DNA from: Mantamonas sphyraenae
Lineage: Eukaryota > CRuMs > Mantamonadidae
Direction: 5' to 3'
DNA length: 64,000 nucleotides
NCBI GenBank assembly: GCA_026936335.1
Contig: JAPMXV010000037.1
Coordinates: 231,503-295,502, forward strand
Position numbers and translations under genes: made by a program. This document shows positions 10,726 through 22,219 of the stretch, piece by piece. The first letter of the stretch is position 1. Each line of letters starts with the position of its first letter. Below the pieces are notes generated by a model. That model ran no database searches and was not told the DNA's origin. It saw only the letters and a program-made list of their open reading frames with translations.

Positions 10726-12525
10726 ATGCTGGAGACATACAAGGATGCAGTGAATTACCTGTGGTCCACGGTGTCGTTTGCCAAAATCAGCAAGGAGGAG
10801 TACGAGTCACGTGAGGCGAATCGGCTGTACCGCTTCCTGCGCAAGGCGGACGTGTTGCCGCTGGACAACGCCTCGCAACTGCGAGTGATCCACGTGGCTG
10901 GCACCAACGGCAAGGGGTCGACGGCAGCCATGAGTGCAGCGGCATTGCAGGCGTTGGGTTACAAGGTGGGCCTGTTTACGTCGCCCCACCTGCACAGCGT
11001 TCGGGAACGGTGCCGCATCGACGGCGCCCTGATGACCCGTCAGGAATTTGTGGAGCGGATGAACGAGGTCAAGACGCTGATTGAACGCATCACCGACATT
11101 GAACTGACGGTGTTTGACAGGCTGACCATGCTTGCGTTGCTGCACTTTACGCACCACCAGGTGGATTGGGCGGTGATGGAGGTGGGGATGGGTGGACGAC
11201 TGGATTCCACCAACTGCATGCCCGACCATTGGATCCAAGCCAGTGTGATCAACAGCCTGAGTTTGGAGCATACCAATGTGTTGGGCAACACCATCCAGGA
11301 CATCGCATGGGCCAAGGGAGGCATCATACGCCCTGCCGTCCCTGTCTTTACCATCCAACAGCCCTCCCACGACGCCCATGTCGTCCTTGCCGACATTGCA
11401 CAGGACAAGCAGACCACGTTGCATGTCAGCACACCCGTGGGATTGGACACAGATGCCATGCTGGCTGTGCTGCAGGGCAAAGAGGTGTCTTCAGGTGAGA
11501 ACAGCAGCAGCAGTACTACCACCACCACCACCAGCATGCAGAGTGAGGAGGATGACTATCAGGATGTGAACCGTGGCCTTGTGTTGAGTGTGTTTGCACA
11601 TCTGTTGCAAAAGGGCATTGTGGAGGATGCGTCGCAGGGCCAGGCGGTGGTCAAGGCGTTGCAGGAGGTGCGTTGGTTTGCACGCATGGAGGCACTCACG
11701 GGTGCCCCGGTGCCCGTGTACATCGACTGTGCACACAACTTGGGTGCTTTTCGCACCTTTGTGCACACGTTGGCCAACACCCTGGCCGCAGAGGTGGAGC
11801 ACAACCACAACGCGGATGTCAGCACCACAGGCACCACTGGCACCATCACCAGTGCTCCCGTCTTTGTGGTCGGTTGCAACAGGGACAAGGAGGTGCAACC
11901 CATGATCCAACTCCTGCTGGAGTATCCTCTCGTCGCTGCGCTTGTGTTTGTCAATAGCTCCCATCCCAAGGCACTCATGCCTGCCGAGATGGTCGAGCGC
12001 TTCAACACAGAATCGGCCTCCGAGGATGACGATGCCCCTTTGCTTGTGCCTGTGCCACAGGAACAGTCTGAGGAGGAGGGTGCCACCGAGCAGCCTTCGG
12101 CGTATGTGTACCGCGACGTGCATGTGTATCTGTGTGACCAACGTACGGAGGCTGTGCAAAAAGCGTTGGCACTGGCTGCCGACCACACGCACCAGGCACA
12201 AAGCCAAGAGGATGGCACGCAAGAGACGAACGACGAGGGCAACGACGATGATGAGGGCAGCATCAGCAACAGCAGCAACAGCAGCAGCAGCAATAGCACC
12301 CAAGGGGTCGTGGTGGGTGTGGGATCTGTGTTTCTGGCTGCCGATCTGCGTGAGGAGTGGTGTGTGTTGTACCCGGATTCATTCCCTGCTTCGGATTGGG
12401 TTCACGAGGCAGCCAAGGAACCCACCTTTGAGTGGACATCCTCCTCCTCCTCCACCACCAGCTCCTCCTCCACCTCGTCCGACGAATCGAGCAGCTCGGC
12501 ATCCTCCTCCTCCTCCTCGGCATAG
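10726..12525 (+). CDS. FPGS: Folylpolyglutamate synthase / dihydrofolate synthase
   Basis: Mur-ligase-family ATP-dependent enzyme that adds glutamates to folates, keeping them in the cell and active. Taking ATG 10726 gives 599 residues. Motifs: VIHVAGTNGKGSTAAM (P-loop), GLFTSPHLHSVRERCRI, VFDRLTMLALLHF, WAVMEVGMGGRLDSTN, VINSLSLEHTNVLGNTI, AWAKGGII and, after an insert, RWFARMEAL with VYIDCAHNLGAF of the C-terminal domain. Low-complexity inserts (SSTTTTTT, NSSNSSSS) and a Ser-rich tail lengthen it. A (CA)n run just upstream (10693-10719) lies in the same open frame or in an intron. An ATG cluster at 10613 with an Arg/Ala-rich frame could be a mitochondrial leader exon, which I could not resolve. 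The last 150 bases overlap the MEIG1-like gene antisense. Confidence 0.88.
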   Translation: MLETYKDAVNYLWSTVSFAKISKEEYESREANRLYRFLRKADVLPLDNASQLRVIHVAGTNGKGSTAAMSAAALQALGYKVGLFTSPHLHSVRERCRIDGALMTRQEFVERMNEVKTLIERITDIELTVFDRLTMLALLHFTHHQVDWAVMEVGMGGRLDSTNCMPDHWIQASVINSLSLEHTNVLGNTIQDIAWAKGGIIRPAVPVFTIQQPSHDAHVVLADIAQDKQTTLHVSTPVGLDTDAMLAVLQGKEVSSGENSSSSTTTTTTSMQSEEDDYQDVNRGLVLSVFAHLLQKGIVEDASQGQAVVKALQEVRWFARMEALTGAPVPVYIDCAHNLGAFRTFVHTLANTLAAEVEHNHNADVSTTGTTGTITSAPVFVVGCNRDKEVQPMIQLLLEYPLVAALVFVNSSHPKALMPAEMVERFNTESASEDDDAPLLVPVPQEQSEEEGATEQPSAYVYRDVHVYLCDQRTEAVQKALALAADHTHQAQSQEDGTQETNDEGNDDDEGSISNSSNSSSSNSTQGVVVGVGSVFLAADLREEWCVLYPDSFPASDWVHEAAKEPTFEWTSSSSSTTSSSSTSSDESSSSASSSSSSA

Positions 12526-13648
12526 AAGTACAAGCTTTACCTTGGCAATGTCCTTGTTGACACACTCTGGCTGCTTGCTGTAGTACTGCCAGTAGCGATG
12601 GTTCTCTTTGACACGCAGGCGCTTGATAAAGGCCATGCCATTGTCGTCCTCCTCCCACAGCGCAGGCTGTTCGTTCACCTCGTCCAGGTACTCCACCAGA
12701 TCCTTCCAGCCTGCACTTTGCAATCGAAATGTGTTTTCCACCTCTGGCGACCACTGCTTGGCACGCACCATCTTGATTGGCTTGCGTTGTGTCTGCTTAC
12801 CCTTGCCATTGACCTTGACCTTGCCCTTGCCCTTGCCCTTGCCCACGGTCGATCCCAACCCTGCCGTTCGTCCCACCACCTCTTTGCCCTTGCCCTTGTC
12901 CCGTGTCTCCATGCTCTTGCTCCCTCCTCCCATGCCCGAGACACCACTCGTCACCTTGCCCTTGCCCTTGTCCATACCCTTGGTGTTGATGCTGCTGCTA
13001 CCACCACCACACCACCACTACACCGTGGCTGTAGTTGGATGCGTTGTATGTGGATGATGTCGATGTGCTCCCTGTTTGCTTGTGACCACTGCTGCTGCTG
13101 CTGCTGCCACTGCTGCCTTCCTGCGTGTTGTTTGCTCGATGCAGCGCGTTTTCCCGGTCGCTGCTGCGAGACACCCGTCCCGACGGCCGTGTCGATGTAC
13201 TGCTGCCTGTCGATGTGTTCCCCAGTGTCTTTGATTCATTCGTCTGTGGGTCTGTCGTGTCCATGGGCATGCTTGTGGCTCCCTTGTGGCTGTCCAACGA
13301 CGGAAACCTGGCCGAGCCCGTGGACCGTTTCTCCCCGCGCGCGTTTGTCTTTGCACCCGTCCCTGCCTTGCCTGTGCCACTGCCCTCTGTACCTCGTTTG
13401 GTCAACCCACTGCCTATGCTCACCCCTTCCTTCCTCCGCGTCGTCGTCGTCCCACTCGTCGTTTTACTCCGTGTCTGGCCATACCCGGAACTGGAGATGT
13501 TCCGCTTCTTCGTCGTCGTCGTCCCACCCGACTTTTTGCCTGCCTTACGGGCCCCAGCCCCAGCACCAGCACCACCGCCACCGCCACTCTTTTCCTTCTT
13601 GGAATGCAGTGTCATGGGCGTGGATGACACGCTGAGTCCGAGATCCAT
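12379..13648 (-). CDS. MEIG1-like protein with long low-complexity N-terminus (frame uncertain)
   Basis: The conserved part (about 12770-12530) reads RAKQWSPEVENTFRLQSAGW, KDLVEYL, FIKRLRVKENHRYWQYYSKQ and CVNKDIAKVKL. It follows the small MEIG1 protein from start to end. MEIG1 is a PACRG partner in sperm-tail and ciliary construction, so a flagellar role is likely. The 12975-12379 frame starts with MDKGKGK and Gly/Lys-rich repeats. A second open frame upstream, 13648-12998 (MDLGLSVSST, Ser/Thr/Gly/Lys-rich), probably belongs to the same gene and is separated by one frame change near 13000. Typical MEIG1 ends soon after KVK-I. Here the frame runs on as a Gly/Arg tail, while the next frame gives LYFYAEEEEED and a stop near 12401. 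Both ends lie antisense inside the folate synthase gene. Confidence 0.6.
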
Positions 13649-13751
13649 GCCGCCTGTGATGCGAAGATGTTGTTGATGCGTGGGCGCAGCCAGAGCCTGC
13701 CAGCCCTCAAACAGCACCACGTCGTCGGATCTACCACAGCAGCAGAGGCAC

Positions 13752-15505
13752 ATGACCACACCGGTGGTGGGAGGCATGCAGCGTGTGATTCCCCATGCCT
13801 GGATGTTTGCACGGCAGCAGGGCAGTCGCAGCAGCAGCAGGGCAGCAGCCACCACGCAGGAGGGCCTCTTCATCGCCCTCGGCTCACGTAGGGGCTTCCA
13901 CGTGCACAGGGCAGTCCACAGGCACGACTTGGACGCAAACAATGATGATGGTGATGGTGATGCAAAGGGCATGCGGGGCCGTCAGGAGATGGACTTTGTG
14001 GAGCAGGAGCTGCAGAGGGAGATGGAGGAGGAACGCCTCTCCAAGCGCTTGGGTCTGTTTTCCGGTGCTGCCATGATTCCACACCCGGCCAAGCGCGAAC
14101 GAGGTGGCGAGGACGCATACTTTGTGGATGACAAGTGGGTTTGGAGGGTGTGGAGACGTGGGGTTGGGCGTGTGGGGGGAGAAAAACGGGAGAGTGTGTG
14201 TGGGAAATGGGAAACGGGAGATTGTGAGCTGACACACACGCGCCCTTTTTCACGGTCCACAACGTCACCTGGGCGCAGGGACAACATTGTGGGAGTGGCA
14301 GATGGTGTGGGTGGCTGGGCGGAGCAGGGGATTGATGCAGGCGAGTATTCGCGAGCTCTGATGAAGGTGGGTGGGGGAGGGTTGGATGGCTCCGTGGCGC
14401 CGGTAGTCCGGGTACCTGGAACTGACTCCCTGCTGAAACGACGGCGGACTGTGTGGATGTGTGTGTACGTGATGGTGGGCATGGGTTGTTTGTGAACACA
14501 CGTGTGGGTGCAATTGTGGACGATGGGGCACCGCAGTACTGCGAGCAATACGCGCAGGAGTACGTGGAGAACACACGCATTGGCCTGCGTGTCGAAAGCT
14601 ACCGACGACAAAGCGAAGGCGACGACAACAACGCCATGGGCGAAGTCATGGCCAAGTACAACACCGCAGACAACACAGCCGTGTTTGTGCCACCACTCAA
14701 GGTGCTCAACGACGCCTACATGAAGGTGACCTTTGAAAACGTACGTGGAGTGTGTGATGCTGTGTGAGAGAGAGATCCAACACACACACACACACACGAG
14801 ACTCACTCACCCCCACACACACATTCCCTGGGGTTGTCTGGCCACAGATTCTGGGTTCGACAACGGCGTGTGTGGTGTCGTTGGATGCAAAGGAGCACCG
14901 TTTGGAGGTGCAGAATGTGGGCGATAGTGGCACGCTTGTGATCCGTGACGAACGGGTGATTCTGACCACAGAGCCACAACAGCACCGGTTCAACCAACCA
15001 TACCAGCTGGGCGGAAGCGATACCCCTTCCTGTGCCGACAAGTACGAGTTGGCTGTGCGTGCAGGAGACGTCATTGTCACCGCCACAGACGGTCTCTTTG
15101 ATTCTCTCTACGTCCCAGAAGTGCTGGAGATTGTGCGCGAGTGGTAAGTGTGAACGTGACCATGGGATGGACGGGGCATGGGGTGACGGAAGGGGGCGGA
15201 TGAACGATTGACGGACCCTGGGTGATGCTCACACTCTCCCTCTCCCTCTCAACAGCATCAAGACGGCAGAGGCATCCGGGGAGGAGTTTGACCCCAGTCT
15301 GTTGGCTCAGCGACTTGCCTATGAAGCTCATGAGCTGGCACGGGATCCCAGCCGCTACAACGAGACGCGCATCTCCCCATTTGAGCTGCAGTGTGCTCAG
15401 TCCACAGAGCTCATCTACTTCAAGGGCGGTAAGATGGACGACATCACAGTGGTCGTCTCCATGGTGGTCGCCAAAGACCCTGCAGAGGAGTCTTTGGTCG
15501 TGTAG
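13752..15505 (+). CDS. PPTC7: PTC7-type mitochondrial PP2C phosphatase
   Basis: Metal-dependent Ser/Thr phosphatase of the PTC7 branch (SpoIIE/PP2C fold), which in yeast and animals acts in mitochondria on coenzyme Q and other matrix targets. Five exons join in phase: 13752-14134, 14279-14366, 14537-14740, 14848-15143 and 15256-15505, giving 406 residues. The N-terminus (MQRVIPHAWMFARQQGSRSS) is basic and Ser/Arg-rich like a matrix-targeting peptide. The core has GGEDAYFVDD, NIVGVADGVGGWAEQGIDAG (diagnostic for PTC7), ACVVSLD, VQNVGDSGTLVIRD, HRFNQPYQLG, VIVTATDGLFDSLY and GGKMDDITVVVSMV, covering the metal Asp residues. The start is the first in-frame ATG; ATG 13776 is equally possible. It is divergent from the MEIG1-like gene. 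Confidence 0.9.
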
Positions 15506-15562
15506 GGGAAAACAAACACACATCCTTTTGAAACTCCTCCATTGTATGTACTCCGCGTCGCA

Positions 15563-17043
15563 TCATGTGCTCGTGGGCATCAGGTTGGCAAAGTCGATCT
15601 GCAATACACTCGCAAACTTTTCATAAGCCCTCTTGCGTGCGGAGCGCAGGCGGATGCTTGCCGAGAGGATAAGCACAAAGGTGCCGTTGGACACGATGGC
15701 CAGCACAAGCAGCATGGTGCCCAGTACAAAGGTGGCTTCCTGCGTGTAGTACGACGCCAACACGGCCTCCACAGTGAGGATGAGCAGCACCACACTCAAC
15801 ACCACGTCCAACATCGCATACAGCTGCAACTGCTCCTGTGCCGTGCCCACCAAGGACATCATTTCGGAGCGGTGACGTGCCAGAGCCTTTTCCAAAGGTG
15901 ACATGGTCCTCGAGTTGCCGTCGAGCTCGTCGGTGAGCGAGGCTGCTGTGGCAGCGTTGTTCTTTGCCCGTTCGATGACGTCTGACAACTCGTCGAAGCG
16001 CAGAGTGAACAAGTAGATGACCAACCAGAAGCAGAAGGGCACCCCGACGAGAGTAAACACCACGAGGGCGTCGACGACCCTGCTCAGCAACCACATCCGG
16101 ATCACTCTTCGTTGAGCTTCTCCGGCGCAACCACAGCCTCGTTGAGAGTGCCCACAATCCACGCCAGTGACAAGAGACCCGCAATGGTAAGCACCACCAG
16201 CAGCCAGCGTTGTGTGCGACGCCGTTGCTGTTCGGCAGCTGACGTCGACGACAGTCGCACACGACGGAACACATTGGCAATGGTCGACCAGTGAGCTCCC
16301 ATCGAGTACCAACCCGCCACGTAGCCACACAGACTCTTGGCGTAGAAGAGGATGGCCAGCATGGTCGTGCGTGTCATTTCCGGAAGGATCCCATGGTCTT
16401 TCACCGGCCCGTGTGCGTTGTAGTATGATACAGATATGATGCCGTTGGCAATCAGCAGCCCCGTGAACAACACCGGGTGTAGGTAACGCAGGATCACAGG
16501 CACGGCGCTCGGATGTCGGTACCCGAGCAGCCGAACAAAGAGCCGCAGCCACCGGAAGATCTTCAGGGTGTCCTTGTTCTGTGTGTTGACCATGTGTCCA
16601 GAGTACAACGAACTCATCGAATATTTGGACTCTGTGCGTGGTATGGAGCGCTGTACATCATCCACAGTCACCACCGTGGCTGTGCACACGCCGATTTTGC
16701 AGCCAGGGGCGCCCCGGAGGCGGCGCGTCAGCAAGCAAGCGCGCCGTTTTTTCTCTCTCCCAACGCCCGCGCTTTTATCCATCATCCATCACTCACACTT
16801 CATGTGCCCCTGCTTGGCCTTCCGCTGCAGGGTGTCGGCGTTCCGTTGGTCCAGCTCGTTCAGCGAGTGCTTTTCTGTTCCGTTCCGTGTGGTGCAGCGT
16901 GGTGCTTGCGGGTCAGTGTGCTTGCGTGGGCTCGAGGTTTCGATTTGCACACACAACACGCTCTGGAACCCTCCCTCCTGCGTCCACGCATCCCTCTCGT
17001 CGTCTCGTATGCCCCCCACACGCACACGCTACTTACCGAGCAT
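15563..17043 (-). CDS. Gustatory-receptor-like (GRL) multi-pass membrane protein, with one frame break
   Basis: Two abutting open frames on the minus strand make one plausible receptor. The first (to 16102) carries KIFRWLRLFVRLLGY, then hydrophobic segments ILRYLHPVLFTGLLIANGII, LAILFYAKSLCGYVAGWYS and WLLVVLTIAGLLSLAWIVG. The second (15563-16096) adds VVDALVVFTLVGVPFCFWLVI, a charged loop, YAMLDVVLSVVLLILTVEAV and VLGTMLLVLAIVSNGTFVLI. The cytosolic start with an FRWLR motif, the order of segments and the charged intracellular loops resemble protist and insect gustatory-receptor-like proteins, but this is a pattern call. The frames join if one base is added near 16100, or if a 26-base GT-AG segment (about 16101-16076) is an intron. 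A likely first exon is ATGCTCG at 17043-17037, whose GTAAGT donor is in phase with the acceptor at 16680. Confidence 0.55.
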
Positions 17044-17178
17044 TGTTTTCACCGACCACCAGAAACGTCGTGCACTTGGTATGGTGGAGCCGTCGCGTCG
17101 TGGTTGCGGCGACGAAGAAACCAAACTTGCTGGAGGCAGAAGGACATGCCATGTGGTGACCAAAGCCTAACAATCGCT

Positions 17179-19366
17179 TTACTCATGCTCATCAACCACA
17201 ATGCGCACCACACTGCCTGTGGAATCACCATCCTCATCACCATCATCGTCTTCGCTCACCTCGGAGTTGCTTCCGACACTGGCCACATCCGATGCACCCC
17301 CTGCACCGGCACGCAACCCAGCCACCTCGAGGCGATCTCTGTCACGTTGCATCTCCTCCTGTTGCTCCTGGTGCCGTCTACGGTCGGTGTGGGAGACGCT
17401 GCTGCTCCTTCCTTGGGCAGCCATGGCGTTCGTCAGCGCCATGTCCTTGACAAAGTAGTCCACACGGGCCAGGTTGCTCAAAGCCACCGCACTGTCCGAG
17501 TGGTCCACAATGGTGGAGGACTGTTCGTCCACAAGGCGAGCCAGAGAGGTCAGCTGGACGTCGTCCTGCGCCCTGCGTTCCTGATGACCCCCCGCACACA
17601 CCGCACACACCACAGCGCCACGCTGCTCCTGGAACTGGGTGCACTGTGCACACAGACTATGTCCACAGGGCCACAGCACCTTGACCCCGTCTGCCATCAG
17701 CTGCGCGCAGTGCGGACACACCAGCTCTTCGCTCACCACCACCAGCACCTTGTCCACCGCGTGCGACAAACTCAAGTGGTCTCTCACCTTTCGCAACAGG
17801 CCCACACTGTAACTCAACTCGTCACGCACCGCCTGCTGCAACTCTCCAATCTCTGCCTCCTTCTCGGCCAACACCTTGTCAAAGTATCGCCGTGTTTCCT
17901 TCACACTCGTTGCCTGCCCACTCGCCTTGGCTGCCTCTGCCTCCGCCCTCTTCTTCGACTCCTGCTTGACCCTCCTCTTGAGCCGGTCCACCTCTCGCTT
18001 CAACTCCTTCATCTCCTCCTCCGTCTCCCTGTTGCTGCTGCTGCTCCCTGCACCGGCCCCCGTCGACACGGGGTAATCAGAGAACCGACGTTGCAGCCTG
18101 CGTGTCCCTCCTGCTGCCATGGGCGACGGCGATCGTGGCGATGCCGGCGACCCGGATCCCGAACCGGAACGATTGCGCTGCAATGCAGACGATGACGACG
18201 ACGGCCGTCGCTGCAACGGCGTACGTGGCGATCCACTGCTGCTTCCCCTGTGTTGACTCCCACTCGTGGTGCTGTGTGTGTCGTACGCCTCCAGCAGTGC
18301 CTGTTGCATGTCCGCACACCGTTCTTCCAGCTGTTTGTTGTCTTGCTCCAGCTGAGCAATCTGCACCTCGAATTGCTCCTGCAGAGTGCTCGTCTTGAGT
18401 TTGTGCATCCTTTCCATCTCCTCCATGCTCTCTTGCACCCACAGCGTGTGTTTGGTCAGTTTCTGTTGGAACAGTGACGCCACCTTGTGTGTGCGCGACT
18501 CCAGCAGTCGTTCGTGCTCCGCCACCGTGATCACTCGGTCGAATTCATCATTGTCAATCAACTGCTCCGCAAGGATCTCTGCCAGATCCCGCTTCATATC
18601 TGCCGGTGTCACTTTGCTTGCTTCCCTGCCACCCAACATTCGAAGCGACCGGTTTGCGGCGCTGCTCGACTCAGCCACAAGGCCCACCTTGCGCAACTCC
18701 TCCAGCAGATTCATCCCAGGGCCTCGTGCATTCGTCACCGATCGATGTCCATGTGGACTCTCGCCAGCCACACTCCTGCGTCGTCGCATCATGGCTGCTG
18801 CCTTGTGCTGGTGGCTGTTCTGGCTGCTGCTTGCCACGCTTCCTGCCGTTGCCCACGCGCTTGCTCCTGCCGTGCTGCTCACCACAGACGTCCGCCGCTG
18901 GAACGCAGGTCTGCATGGAACAGCCCCACCCCCCAAACAGCCCCGTTTCATCGATATGTGTCAGCCTGGGTTGAAATCCGCCAACCATGCTCGCTCACCC
19001 GTCGTCTGGCACTCACTTGAGAGGTGAGAACGGCGACTGCGCCTGCGCCTGGCCCTTTGCCTTCCTTCCTTGCTTTCTGGGCAACTCTCCAACTGTGTCC
19101 CGTTCCTCTGCTTCTACATTCACCTCGTTGCTGCTCCCACCAAAATCCCATGCGTCCAGTGACACGGCATGGATCTCCAGCGGGCCATCTTTGCTGCGTC
19201 CTCGGCCTCGTCGTCGTCGCCGCCGCCTTCCGCTCCCTTGCATCTCCTTGCGTGGTGAGGGCATCGCATACTGCTCCATCAGTTCCATCTTTTTCCTTCG
19301 TGTCGTGGAGCCCAGGCTAGGCGACGCCCGCACGTCGTAGCTTGTCGCAATCTGCCGGTGTTGCAT
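17179..19366 (-). CDS. Coiled-coil protein with a RING-like zinc finger
   Basis: Two exons, 19366-19017 (donor GTGAGT) and 18910-17179 (acceptor ATGCAG), join exactly in phase to 693 residues. Exon 1 (MQHRQIATSYDV) has an Arg-rich run. The middle contains a Ser/Arg-rich spacer flanked by two coiled coils (EEMERMHKLKTSTLQEQFEV and EEMKELKREVDRLKRRVKQE, with ELQQAVRDELSYSVGLLRKV). Near residue 545 is a compact zinc-finger pattern, CPHCAQLMADGVKVLWPCGH then CAQC and CAVC, close to a C3HC4 RING with a short last loop. This suggests an E3 ubiquitin ligase or scaffold; the substrate is unknown. The C-terminus is acidic. I infer exon 1 from phase and consensus, so the protein could instead start at ATG 18951. 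Confidence 0.65.
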
Positions 19367-19419
19367 CGCTCGGTTTGGGCCGGCTTGCGCCCGCCCGCAC
19401 ACACCAAAACAGCACAAAC

Positions 19420-22116
19420 ATGGTCGGTGCCATCTGCGACCCAATGTGCCACCCCCATGGTTGCACTCACACACATTCACCTGTCCACACACAGATCCGT
19501 GCCACCTTTGGCGAGCATTTTCCGTCGAATGGTCAGTTTGCTCGGATTCCCCACACCTTCTTCCCTCACCTGGCACCTTGTTCCTGACACAGCCTCCGAC
19601 TCGTGTTTGGTGTCGCCCTTTGTCCACAGGAACGGTCAAAGAGAATCTGGGGCTGCCCTGGGGCTGTGTGGTGACGCCTCTGCAGCGACCTGAAGGCGTG
19701 GCCTCGGTGCTCCACGTCGACGCCGAGAGTGACTCCAGTCAAGGTGCCTCTTCCACCGCAGATGAAAGCACCTCCTCCACGGCAGAGATGACCCGGTGCG
19801 AAGAGTGCTTCGGATACATCAACCCGTTTGTGCGCTGGACACACAGTGTACGTGGGATGCGTCCTGTTGCGTGTGTTGCTCTCTTGGCCTTCCCCTCCGA
19901 CTGACACACACACACCCGCCACAGCACTGGATTTGCAATCTGTGTGGTGCGTACAACAGCACAGAGAGCGAGCGGTACAGCAAAACGAATCGGCCCTACA
20001 TGCCCGAAGTGTGTGACGCGCTGGTCGAGTACGAGCTGGAGAGCATGACGCTGAGTGCCGACGTGGCGTTTGCCGACGAGGATGGACCCATGCTCCTGGT
20101 GCTGGTCGACCTCACCGGCGGACCCGAGTATTTGGATGCAGTGACATCCGGTGTGGAGGCTGTGTTGCAAGCGGTGCACCCTTTGACGCGGTTTGGCCTG
20201 TTTACCTTTGGTCACCGCCTGGGCGTGTGGGATCTCCATCATTCCACGCCCCAGGTCAAGCATCTGCGCCTCCCCACAAACAACACACGCACCATGCCTG
20301 TGCCCATTGACGAAATCACCTCCCTCGCCAAGCTCTGTGTCCCTGTCCATTCCCATGCCGCAAACATCTCCACTGCTCTGGAGACGTTGCCCAGCCTCTC
20401 CTCGTCCTCCTCCTCCTCCACGTCATCGGCAGACAGCAAACCTGCTGCCCGCCGTGCCCTGGGCACTGCATTGGCATGCATCCACGACTTTATGGCGCAG
20501 CAGGGCCAGCTGGTCGCTGCTCGTATGCTCCTCTTTCTCAACGGCGTCTCTACAGTGGGCCTCGGCGCAACCTCTGACACACGCATCCAGGCTGCAGCAA
20601 CACTTGCAGGACGCACGTCGTTCGCATCGTCATCGTCATCATCATCATCATCGTCATCATCATCGTCGTCTTCTTTGGCAAAGGCGAATCTGTTGGACGA
20701 AGACTCGTTCGAGTCAGTTCCCTCGAGCGAGGAGCCGCAAGTGGCAGGTTCGGGTATAAACAGCAACACAGGGGGAGATGGCAAGAGAGCAAGTGACGGC
20801 GACGCAGAGAGCATCGACACACAGACCTTTGAGCTGATCACACCACAGGATGGCCAGCTGCGCAGCGAGGCACAACGGTACGCCGAGCTGTCCCTGGGAG
20901 TGGATATGATCCTACTGGGAGACGAGTTTATGGATCTGGCCAACATCAAATTCATGGCCACCATGACGGGTGGCCAGGTGTTTGCCTACGCCGATGTGGA
21001 GGACCACACCGTGCCCCAGGATCTCTACCGAAGGTACCGACAGACACAGGTCAGCAACGGCCTGCTACGCCTGCGCACCTCCCAGGACTTTGACGTCCAA
21101 CAAGCGTTTGGCTCCATGTACACAGACCCCAACTACGACAACCTGTACCACATGCCCACCTGTGACCCTCTCAAAACCGTGGGCTTTGAGTTTGAATTCT
21201 CCTCCATGAGTGGCTTCCTCGACCAAGCCCCATGTGTGCAACTGGCCTTTGCCTATACGCTGGTCGAAACGTCGTCGTCGTCGTCGTCGTCGTCATCGTC
21301 GTCAGTCATCCCACGGCTACGATCCGACGGCGCGTGCTGGTGCACACATTGGAGTTTACGCCCACACGCAGTGTGACGCAGCTGTACCAATCCACAGATG
21401 CACCAACAGTGTTGGCGTTGCTCACGCAGCAGATGATCCGCGTGTCTCTCGACGAGGGTCTCACCGAAGCTCGCTTGGTGCTGCAGGACTGGATGACCGT
21501 GTGCATGTGCAAATACCAGGTGGATCAGTACGGAGCCGCCAAGGCCGTGTCCGGCATGGATCCCACCTTTTCCAAGCATCCCACCTTGCAGTACCTCTCC
21601 CGTCTGGCCTTTGGCCTCCTGCGCAGCGACCTGCTCAACATCCACCAGATTGGGATGGATGTCGACCGTCTCGTGTGCATGCAGTGTCTCTATGGCGCCC
21701 TCGAGCCACGACTCTTGCTGCGTGCTTTGTACCCGACCATGGCATCGTACAGGGACGCCGATCACCTGTCCCATCCGCGCCTCTCTCTCAGTCGTTCTGC
21801 CATGCAGTCAAGTGGCAACCACCTTTTCCTGGTCGATGCTCTGCATACCTTGGTTGTGTATGCAGATCGCAATGCCCCCGAGGAGGTGCTCATCCCACCT
21901 GCCAAGGGGTCCCAGCTCGATGAAGCGGTCACCGCGATCAAGGGCGAGCGCATGGTAACCCCTCGAATTGTTTACCACGACACACGCACAGACGTGTCTG
22001 GCTCGCCCGACAGTCCTCTGCAGCGTTTCCTCATCGAGGATGGCACAAACAGCTTCACACGCTTCCTGGAACTCACCGCACGCTCCGCGCGTGCTTTCCT
22101 GGAGGAGAACCAGTGA
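19420..22116 (+). CDS. Sec23/Sec24-family COPII coat-like protein
   Basis: COPII coat proteins form the inner shell on ER transport vesicles and select cargo. Exons 19420-19531, 19630-19847 and 19925 onward join in phase. Key features are IRATFGEHFP, the zinc finger CEECFGYINPFVRW with WICNLC (INPFV is the Sec24 form), MLLVLVDLTGG of the trunk vWA-like domain, and FVLHTLEF-like VLVHTLEFTPT of the beta-sandwich followed by a helical part and gelsolin-like end, VYADRNAPEEVL. A Ser-rich insert is coded by TCA/TCG repeats at 20627-20672. The frame changes inside a (GTC)n tract at 21271-21305: either one base is missing there, or the tract is a 35-base GT-AG intron. With the intron model the protein has 828 residues. 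I cannot decide between a true Sec24 and a divergent Sec23/24 relative. Confidence 0.82.
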
Positions 22117-22219
22117 AGAAAGCGGGGGAAGGAGGGGAAAGGGGGTCTGAAGGGATGTGATTTCAAAAATCACACACACACCACACAGAGTGTTCATTGA
22201 GTTGTTCCCCGAGTTCCAC

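Noticed and set aside
12991-13016. A 26-base GT-AG segment as an intron joining the two MEIG1-like frames
   Set aside because: Removing it does not lead into the MDKGKGK frame; it reaches a stop soon after. A one-base indel fits better.
16513-18195. A 560-codon plus-strand frame across the RING gene
   Set aside because: Antisense shadow with His/Leu/Cys-rich sequence. The minus strand has coiled coils and a zinc finger in phase-consistent exons.
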